A stretch of 64,000 nt of DNA from Caldifarciminota bacterium (lineage in GTDB: Bacteria > Hydrothermota > Tepidihabitantia > B3-TA06), in assembly GCA_016934635.1 (NCBI GenBank), contig JAFGSK010000081.1, positions 1 to 64,000 on the forward strand. Direction: 5' to 3'. How positions within the stretch are numbered: the first letter of the stretch is position 1; the number at the start of each line of letters is the position of its first letter. Shown here piece after piece: positions 58,264-64,000 of the stretch. Made by a program: the position numbers and the translations under genes. Below the pieces are notes generated by a model. It was not told the origin of the DNA and searched no databases. It saw nothing but the letters and a program-made list of their open reading frames with translations.

Positions 58264-59490
58264 CTAGATTTTTCTAAGGGCTTCTGCAGGGCGAACCTTT
58301 GTTCCCTGCCTGGCAGGGTAGAGCGCTGTCAGGGTTGCCACGAACCATCCGAACAGGAAACAGCCTATTGCGGCGCCGGCAGTAAGATTTAGTTTGATTA
58401 TTGGATTGAAGTAGATGGAACCCAGGTCCTGACCGGATATTGATGAGAAGTTTATTTCAGGTACAACCAGGACGAGTATCACGCCCAACACAGCACCTAT
58501 GGCGGCTCCGAAGAGACCTATCATCGATGCCTCGGCGGTGAGTAACCACAGGATGCGGTTACCCCGCATTCCCATCGCCTTGAGGATCCCTATCTCCTTG
58601 ATTCGCTCGAACACCGCCATGAGCATCGTGTTGATTATGGTGGCCGAAGCTATAAGAAGAATGATGAAGTAGATTACCCAGTACACCTGGAAAACAACCT
58701 TTAACATGCCCAGGATGGTATCCTGCTGCCAAGGTACGAAAGCAAGTCCCATCTCGTCGCCTGCCTGGGATTGCCAGGTTGAGGCCACTTTCTCGGCATC
58801 GTCCCTCGAATCCAGAAGCACCAGAACTTCGGCGGCCCGGCCATCGAGGTCGAGCAACTGCTGAGCCGCTGCCAGGGGAATGTAGAATGCATTATCATCG
58901 ATATTAGCCTGTCCCAGTTGTACGATTCCCTTGACGGTAAGATTCATGCCGGAGGGTGATCCGTACGCGGTGGAAGTAATGATTACCAGGGAATCACCTA
59001 CCTTAAATTCCAGCTCTTCGGCTAGACCCTTGCCTATAAGGATTGCCTCGTCGCTAGGTTCCAGGTAAGAGCCTTCAATCAGATACTTCTCGTCGGACAG
59101 ATCGAGAAACCCTTTTTCTCGATCGACGTCGATTGCGTTACCGAACGCAGGTTTGGAGTTTTCGTCCTTGGATAGAAGAACCCCAAACGGTATGCGGTAG
59201 GTGAACGCCTGGACTTCTGTGGTGTTCTCAACCATATCTTCAAGCTCAGGGGTTATATATACCGCTTCCTCGAGAGGAAAGAGTTTTTCACGCCTCAGGT
59301 ATTCCGGTGAAACGATACGTATGTGACCGGACTTTATTCGTGCGGTGTTTTCAATCATATTGTCGATCATCCCGGTAAAGAAACCCTGGGCGAAGATGAT
59401 GAGCATTACCGCAATGATGATTCCTATCGCGGTCAGGATGGAACGGCGTGTGTTGCGTAATACGTTCCTGAAAGCCATCTTAAACAGCAT
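58264..59490 (-). CDS. ABC transporter permease, FtsX/MacB type (third)
   Basis: 408 residues from ATG 59490 (AGGAGG upstream; the longer frame lacks one). MLFKMAFRNVLRNTRRSILT opens TM1; a large periplasmic core domain follows (GKGLAEELEFKVGDSLVIIT); the C-terminal FtsX unit holds three TM segments with FERIKEIGILKAMGMRGNRI and ends PARQGTKVRPAEALRKI. It differs from the other two permeases more than they differ from each other. Confidence 0.9.
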   Translation of the reverse strand: MLFKMAFRNVLRNTRRSILTAIGIIIAVMLIIFAQGFFTGMIDNMIENTARIKSGHIRIVSPEYLRREKLFPLEEAVYITPELEDMVENTTEVQAFTYRIPFGVLLSKDENSKPAFGNAIDVDREKGFLDLSDEKYLIEGSYLEPSDEAILIGKGLAEELEFKVGDSLVIITSTAYGSPSGMNLTVKGIVQLGQANIDDNAFYIPLAAAQQLLDLDGRAAEVLVLLDSRDDAEKVASTWQSQAGDEMGLAFVPWQQDTILGMLKVVFQVYWVIYFIILLIASATIINTMLMAVFERIKEIGILKAMGMRGNRILWLLTAEASMIGLFGAAIGAVLGVILVLVVPEINFSSISGQDLGSIYFNPIIKLNLTAGAAIGCFLFGWFVATLTALYPARQGTKVRPAEALRKI

Positions 59491-59614
59491 TATTACCTCC
59501 TGAAGGATTAAAACCACAGAGCGCACAAAGGGCAAAGAGATGATTTAAAAGGATAGAAAGAGACTCAGTGATCCCTGTGTTTTTTCCTATATGAAAGTCT
59601 ATCATCATTTACTC
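59491..59614. repeat. Intergenic CACAGAG-type repeats (site 1)
   Basis: Between two permease genes the sequence reads AAACCACAGAGCGCACAAAG, with further GAGACTCAG and CCCTGTG pieces. It matches the longer block at 60857-60989. Confidence 0.5.
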
Positions 59615-60856
59615 CTAAGTGCTGCGCAGGGCTTGTGAGGGTTCTATCTTGGTTGCCTTGCGGGCGGGGATTAAAGTAATCAGTGTTGAGATTATCCAGC
59701 CGAGGAAGAAGGTGAATACCATATATCCGAAGTTGTACTCACCACGGAAAATCATACTCATAGGCATAGGCATGTCGTAGTTTCCTAACAAGGGAGTTAA
59801 ATCCATACCTACTTCGGTAAGTAATATCACCACTCCAAGACCGAGTATCACTCCGAACAACCCGCCCAGAAAGCCGATTACCGAACCTTCGATGAGCATC
59901 ATCCCCCGGATATTCCCTTTGGTATATCCCATGGCACGCATGGTTCCGAGTTCGGGGATTCTTTCGTATATCGAAAGAAGCATGGTGTTGACGATTCCAA
60001 CCAGCGCGATAACGATCACAATCAATGCAATTAAGTATCCTACCGACTGCTTCTGACCGGATATCTCAAAGAGGCCGGCGTTAAGGTCTCGCCAGGAGTA
60101 TAACTCGTAGGAACCGCCAAGATCTTTTTCGATTTGGCTACCGAGTGCGTCCAACCTATCGGTATCCTTGGGCTTGCCTGCGACATGCAGATCAATCTCA
60201 GAAGCAGCACCCGGAGCCTCGAGTATTGACTGGGCATCGGCAAGGGTTATAAACAGGGCATTGGAGTTGATTACGGGGTTGGATGTGTTGAGGATACCGG
60301 TGATTCCATACTCGCGAACGTCCATTACCCCTCGGCGTGACTTTGTTTGAACCATAATGTAGTCACCAAGTTTAAGGGAATCTAATTCCTTAGCCAAGCC
60401 TGCACCTATTACCAGGTCGCCGTCAGCCTTCAGGAACCGGCCTTGTTCGATGTTATCTCGAAGATCGAACACCCTGGGATCTGTATCAGGATCGATACCC
60501 ATGCCTACGGCGAATAGCTCGGCTTCGGGAGCGATGGCAAATGCGGCAAAGCGCAGCCTGGGTGTAGCCGAGATAATATCCTCGTATGCTCCTTCCAACT
60601 CGGTTGAAAATGCAGCGGCGTCCTCAATCAATGTATCAAGGGGGAACAGGAACCGATCCTCGAATATACCGGCTGGGTATACCACCAGCTCGGAGTTGTC
60701 GGTTTCCAGAATGTTGCGTATGCTCTGATTCTCGACACCTGAGAACATGGAGTCTATCATGATCATGAACATAAGTCCCACGCCGATGGCTACCGCGGTT
60801 ATTATCGTTCTCCGGGTATGACGGAAAACGTTTCTCAATGCCATTTTAAAAAGCAT
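59615..60856 (-). CDS. ABC transporter permease, FtsX/MacB type (second)
   Basis: 413 residues. Of two adjacent ATGs the one at 60856 has the better spacing to AGGAGG. MLFKMALRNVFRHTRRTIIT, periplasmic core (GAGLAKELDSLKLGDYIMVQ), C-terminal FtsX unit (IALVGIVNTMLLSIYERIPE, LGTMRAMGYTKGNIRGMML) and the ending PARKATKIEPSQALRST. Very close to the first permease, so the two may form a heterodimer. Confidence 0.9.
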   Translation of the reverse strand: MLFKMALRNVFRHTRRTIITAVAIGVGLMFMIMIDSMFSGVENQSIRNILETDNSELVVYPAGIFEDRFLFPLDTLIEDAAAFSTELEGAYEDIISATPRLRFAAFAIAPEAELFAVGMGIDPDTDPRVFDLRDNIEQGRFLKADGDLVIGAGLAKELDSLKLGDYIMVQTKSRRGVMDVREYGITGILNTSNPVINSNALFITLADAQSILEAPGAASEIDLHVAGKPKDTDRLDALGSQIEKDLGGSYELYSWRDLNAGLFEISGQKQSVGYLIALIVIVIALVGIVNTMLLSIYERIPELGTMRAMGYTKGNIRGMMLIEGSVIGFLGGLFGVILGLGVVILLTEVGMDLTPLLGNYDMPMPMSMIFRGEYNFGYMVFTFFLGWIISTLITLIPARKATKIEPSQALRST

Positions 60857-60989
60857 CATTTCCTCCTGAGGGAATTCAACCACAGAGGGCACAGAGGACA
60901 CAGAGCCGGAATAATGGGTTTTAAGCGATTCTGTGTTTTCTGTGAGGTTTCAGAGTTCTCTGTGTTAAAAAGCAATCTCATCTCTTCTC
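60857..60989. repeat. Intergenic CACAGAG-type repeats (site 2)
   Basis: ACCACAGAGGGCACAGAGGA, then ACACAGAGCC and, further on, the complementary TCTGTGTTTTCTGTGAGGT and TCTCTGTGTT. The two halves can pair with each other, so the message between the permease genes may fold into a long imperfect hairpin. Confidence 0.55.
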
Positions 60990-62225
60990 CTAGACGCTGC
61001 GTAGGGCTTGCGAAGGTTCAATCCTGGTTGCCTTGCGTGCCGGTATTATAGAGGCAAGTACCGATACGATCCAGCTGAACAGGAAGGCGAAGACTATGTT
61101 TACAGGCGAGAATCTGCCGTAGATGTGATAGTCGAAAGGCCAGTTGAAGTCGATAGCTTCAGTGTAGCTCGTGAAATCTATTCCGTATCGAACCAAGGGG
61201 TAACTTGTCAGTGTTCCCAGGACCACACCTGCCAAGCTTGCGAAGAAACCGATTACAGCACCTTCCATTATTAACAACCATCTTATCTGGGATGCGGTAA
61301 AACCAATGGCGCGCATGGTTCCCAGTTCGGGGATTCTTTCGTATATTGAAAGAAGCATGGTGTTGACGATTCCCACAAGTGCAATGACAATGATTATGAG
61401 CGCAAGGACGTAAGCAACCGATTGTTCCGATTCAAAGGCGTCGAAGTAACCGGCGTTCATTTCTTGCCAAGTGTATATTTCATAGTTTCCGTCAACATCT
61501 GCGAGAAGTCCATCGGATATTTCTTTAAGTCTTTCTGTGTCCTTAGGGTTCCCTGGTACCGAGATATTTATCTCCGAAACCGCGCCACTCGCCTCGATGA
61601 GATTCTGCGCGTCTTTCAGGGTAATAAGAAAAGTGTTGTTGTTGATCAGGACGTTGCTTGTGGTTACGATGCCTGTTACCTCGTATTGGCGCAGTTCCCA
61701 GAAGCCTCGTTTAGTTTTGGTTGTCACCATCACGAGATCGCCTACCGCAACTCCAAGATCGCCAGCTAGACCCGAGCCGATCACGAAGTCGCCTTCGGTT
61801 TCCAGGAAAGAACCTTCGGCAATCTCGGTATCCAGCCTGAACACCTCGGGGTCCAGTTCAGGGTCGATACCAATACCCATGGCTATCAGCTCGTTTCCAG
61901 CTACGTTCACCGTTGCATTGAACCTTAAACGCGGTACGGCGGTGGAGACATGCGGGTTTTGGTCCAGGCGGGAAACTACAACTCGAGAATCTTCGATGAG
62001 ATTATCAACCGGATTAAAACGATAGTCGGAAAAATTTCCTTCAGGAAGCAGGACCAGTTTGGAGTTTTCATAGTCAAGAATGAGTCTTACGCTTTGGGCC
62101 TTCATTCCTCCGTACAATGTATCGAACAGAATTAGAAACGTAATCCCGGCGGCGATGGCCAGAGCAGTAATCAGAGTTCTTCGTGTGTGGCGGAAGGTGT
62201 TTCGCCACGCTAGTCTTGCAAGCAT
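60990..62225 (-). CDS. ABC transporter permease, FtsX/MacB type (first)
   Basis: 411 residues, starting 4 bases after the ATPase gene. MLARLAWRNTFRHTRRTLIT, periplasmic core (GSGLAGDLGVAVGDLVMVTT), C-terminal FtsX unit (ALVGIVNTMLLSIYERIPEL, GTMRAIGFTASQIRWLLIME) and PARKATRIEPSQALRSV at the end. Inner-membrane subunit of a MacB/LolCDE-like exporter that moves substrates by mechanotransmission. Confidence 0.9.
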   Translation of the reverse strand: MLARLAWRNTFRHTRRTLITALAIAAGITFLILFDTLYGGMKAQSVRLILDYENSKLVLLPEGNFSDYRFNPVDNLIEDSRVVVSRLDQNPHVSTAVPRLRFNATVNVAGNELIAMGIGIDPELDPEVFRLDTEIAEGSFLETEGDFVIGSGLAGDLGVAVGDLVMVTTKTKRGFWELRQYEVTGIVTTSNVLINNNTFLITLKDAQNLIEASGAVSEINISVPGNPKDTERLKEISDGLLADVDGNYEIYTWQEMNAGYFDAFESEQSVAYVLALIIIVIALVGIVNTMLLSIYERIPELGTMRAIGFTASQIRWLLIMEGAVIGFFASLAGVVLGTLTSYPLVRYGIDFTSYTEAIDFNWPFDYHIYGRFSPVNIVFAFLFSWIVSVLASIIPARKATRIEPSQALRSV

Positions 62226-62229
62226 TTTT

Positions 62230-62925
62230 CTATTCTTTTTTACCCTTACGGGTATCGGAGGAGATTTTCCCGTCCTTGAGGATTATCAGCCTGTCCGCGA
62301 AGTCCATGACCATCTTGTCATGCGTTGAAAAGATGAAGGTGGAGTCATGTTTTTCATTAAGTTTCCTCATAAGCTCCAGGGTTGACTTGCCGGTGGTGGA
62401 GTCCAGGTTGGCGGTAGGTTCATCAGCCAGGATCAGCTTTGGCTCTTTCACCAGGGCGCGGGCCACTGCCACGCGCTGCTGCTGGCCGCCTGACATCGCA
62501 AGGGGACGACGGTGTATGTACTCTTTTAAACCTACGTCTATAAGTATCTTTTCAACTGCTTCCTTGCGTTTTGCCTTGTCCCAGTTAAGAAGAATGAGCG
62601 GGATCTCAACGTTCTCGAACGCTGTGAGAACCGGTATGAGGTTAAACGATTGAAAGATGAATCCGATAGAGTCCTTGCGAAGCTCTGCGCGTTCCTTCTT
62701 CTTCAAGTCCTCAAGGTTTGTGCTGTTGAGGGAAACCGTACCCTCAGTAGGGCTGTCAAGGCAGCCTATGATATTAAGGAGTGTAGTCTTGCCCGATCCT
62801 GACGGCCCGGCAATGGACAGGAACTCGCCTTCGGCTATCTCCAGGTCGATGCCCCGCAGGGCCTTGGTTGTGACCTTGCCTGTCTCGTAGTCCTTGACCA
62901 GATCCTTTATGGTTAGTAGAGCCAT
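62230..62925 (-). CDS. ABC transporter ATPase, LolD/MacB type
   Basis: 231 residues. Walker A AGPSGSGKTT, Q-loop IGFIFQSFNLIPVLTAFENV, signature LAMSGGQQQRVAVARAL, Walker B LILADEPTANLD and H-loop IFSTHDK are all intact. It powers the three FtsX-type permeases downstream. Ribosome site AAAGGAG; 18 bases after the TetR gene. Confidence 0.94.
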   Translation of the reverse strand: MALLTIKDLVKDYETGKVTTKALRGIDLEIAEGEFLSIAGPSGSGKTTLLNIIGCLDSPTEGTVSLNSTNLEDLKKKERAELRKDSIGFIFQSFNLIPVLTAFENVEIPLILLNWDKAKRKEAVEKILIDVGLKEYIHRRPLAMSGGQQQRVAVARALVKEPKLILADEPTANLDSTTGKSTLELMRKLNEKHDSTFIFSTHDKMVMDFADRLIILKDGKISSDTRKGKKE

Positions 62926-62943
62926 TGCGTCTCCTTTGTTTGC

Positions 62944-63933
62944 TTACTTCTTTTCAAAACCCTTCATCAGAAGGTCGACGAACTCCTCCATCTCTTCTTC
63001 TGTTGGCGTTTCGAGATCCTTTTTCCACTTCGTTATAAACGGCATGCCGTAGAGTAAAGCCAAACTTATCAGGTACCACACACCGATCGTGGGGTTCATC
63101 TTACGAATCTCTCCCTTCTGCATGGCGTCTGCGAGCATCTTTTCCATGTATGCGAATGCTTCCTTGAAGGTTATATCAATTTTGCCGTCCATGCCCTTGC
63201 CACCGTGGTCGAGAAATTCCTTGATCCACAGATTCATGGGTATATCTTTTTGGCGGATCATTTTCATCTTGGTTCTGCTAAGGGCAAGGAAGCGTTCTCT
63301 GAAAGGAAGACTGGGATCGTCGATTTCCTGCATGACTTCAATGATATCGCCGAGGCTTGTTTTAAGAGTCGCCTGGTAAAGACCCTGTTTATCTTTGTAA
63401 TAGTAATATATATTGGGCACGGTTACGCCGGCTTTATCTGCGATATCCCGGATTGATGCACCTTCAAATCCTTTTTCAGCGAACAGTTCAGTAGCGGCAT
63501 CCATTATCTTTTTTGGAACCTCGCCGTGTATGCGGCGGGACTTATCGTAGTCCTCCTTAGCCTCCTCGACGACCTTGAATATGTCGACCGTGTCCACATC
63601 GGACTCAAACCAGCGGGGAGAGGGGCCGGGTGAAATTACCCAGTAACGAGAACCGTTACGTGAACGATCCATGTAGCCTTCATCCACAAGATAGCGGCGC
63701 AGGGCAACAAAGTCCAGACCGGGAGGGTTATGCATACCCACAAGCCAGGCTTTGATCTCCTCATTGATTTCAGCTTCGGTATAGTCTTTTCCGTTTGAAA
63801 GTGTCATAACGATACTCTTCAGGAGGATGTGCCGGTCGCGGCGCTTTCGAGGATACTGCGAGATGCGGTTCTGAGCGAACAGCTGTACGAGCCGCTTGGA
63901 AAACTCCTCTTTGGTTATGAACTTATTCTGCAT
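62944..63933 (-). CDS. DUF2087-TetR fusion regulator
   Basis: 329 residues. Residues about 10-100 match the DUF2087 domain (RKRRDRHILLKSIVMTL, YTEAEINEEIKAWL, DFVALRRYLVDEGYMDRSRN, GSRYWV). Residues about 135-329 are a TetR/AcrR regulator with HTH GASIRDIADKAGVTVPNIYY and a helical ligand domain. TetR proteins repress linked efflux genes; here the operator-like palindrome at 63960-63969 sits between promoter and gene, so autoregulation of the ABC operon is likely. The DUF2087 part is an unusual extra domain that may bind another signal. Confidence 0.87.
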   Translation of the reverse strand: MQNKFITKEEFSKRLVQLFAQNRISQYPRKRRDRHILLKSIVMTLSNGKDYTEAEINEEIKAWLVGMHNPPGLDFVALRRYLVDEGYMDRSRNGSRYWVISPGPSPRWFESDVDTVDIFKVVEEAKEDYDKSRRIHGEVPKKIMDAATELFAEKGFEGASIRDIADKAGVTVPNIYYYYKDKQGLYQATLKTSLGDIIEVMQEIDDPSLPFRERFLALSRTKMKMIRQKDIPMNLWIKEFLDHGGKGMDGKIDITFKEAFAYMEKMLADAMQKGEIRKMNPTIGVWYLISLALLYGMPFITKWKKDLETPTEEEMEEFVDLLMKGFEKK

Positions 63934-63959
63934 CGATCCTCCAAATTAAATTTCTTTAA

Positions 63960-63969
63960 CTAACGTTAG
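63960..63969. promoter_or_regulatory. Probable TetR operator
   Basis: CTAACGTTAG, a perfect 10-base palindrome immediately downstream of the -10 box of the TetR-ABC operon. Confidence 0.5.
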
Positions 63970-63970
63970 G

Positions 63971-63998
63971 ATTATAGTAAAAAATCAATCCTTGTCAA
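63971..63998 (-). promoter_or_regulatory. Promoter of the TetR-ABC operon
   Basis: Minus-strand perfect TTGACA (63993-63998) and TATAAT (63971-63976), 16-base spacer, 37 bases before the start. Confidence 0.8.
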
Positions 63999-64000
63999 GT

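Overview
This 64 kb window looks like a chromosomal segment of a poorly characterised, probably environmental, Gram-negative-type bacterium. The evidence is many lipoprotein signal peptides, outer-membrane-like barrel proteins, a LolA-like/ABC export operon, DNRLRE, PEGA and Ig-like secreted proteins, and a cupredoxin with a C-terminal FlgD/Por-type sorting domain. That repertoire fits candidate phyla of the FCB/WOR-3/TA06 kind, but no marker gene here settles the taxonomy. Promoters are clear sigma70 type (TTGACA / TATAAT), almost all with a 16-base spacer. At least four genes appear to be leaderless. No insertion sequence, prophage or CRISPR array was recognised. One tRNA-Thr(CGT) is present.

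Layout. 0-8 kb: a secreted DNRLRE protein, then a fused class III cyclase-ATPase-TPR protein coupled to an MscS channel, then a lipoprotein, a secreted protein and a GNAT. 8.4-13.7 kb (minus strand): D-Ala-D-Ala dipeptidase, a glycan-binding lipoprotein, a stand-alone receiver, a PEGA/FN3 lipoprotein and two paralogous barrel proteins. 13.8-23.7 kb (minus strand) is the most unusual part: one apparent operon in which a stressosome module (RsbR, RsbS, RsbT) is preceded by a run of about 18 paralogous SpoIIAA-like (STAS/SEC14-type) genes. About 13 are intact and five are broken or decayed. Two orphan copies of the RsbR N-terminal helical module sit among them. The operon has its own promoter and a structured leader of about 0.9 kb. 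It ends with a PilZ-like fragment and a receiver protein instead of an RsbU phosphatase. 24.7-32.2 kb: an NtrC-type activator and a 2030-residue hybrid kinase with 13 PAS domains, transcribed towards the array from a separate promoter.

32.5-50 kb: the tRNA, lipoproteins, a tandem triplet of VOC proteins (one with an in-frame stop), YdeI and SRPBCC proteins, a methyltransferase/DUF1003 pair with a frame problem, a dihydroorotate-dehydrogenase-like enzyme, TPR and DUF4424-like secreted proteins, a molybdopterin oxidoreductase, a 2H phosphoesterase, an acetate permease and a cupredoxin. 50-54 kb is repeat-rich and carries a serine hydrolase and a single-polypeptide DarT-DarG (DNA ADP-ribosyltransferase fused to its macrodomain antitoxin). 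53.6-57.4 kb: TPR, membrane and Ig-like lipoproteins. 57.5-64 kb: a TetR-controlled export operon (DUF2087-TetR fusion, ABC ATPase, three FtsX/MacB permeases, LolA-like protein).

Working model (inference). The 13.8-32 kb block is a signalling island. The many SpoIIAA-like proteins and the RsbR-like stubs may be alternative or modulatory subunits of a stressosome whose RsbT output feeds a receiver/PilZ-type partner. The multi-PAS kinase and NtrC protein are the likely regulator of the locus. The broken copies show active gene birth and death in the array.
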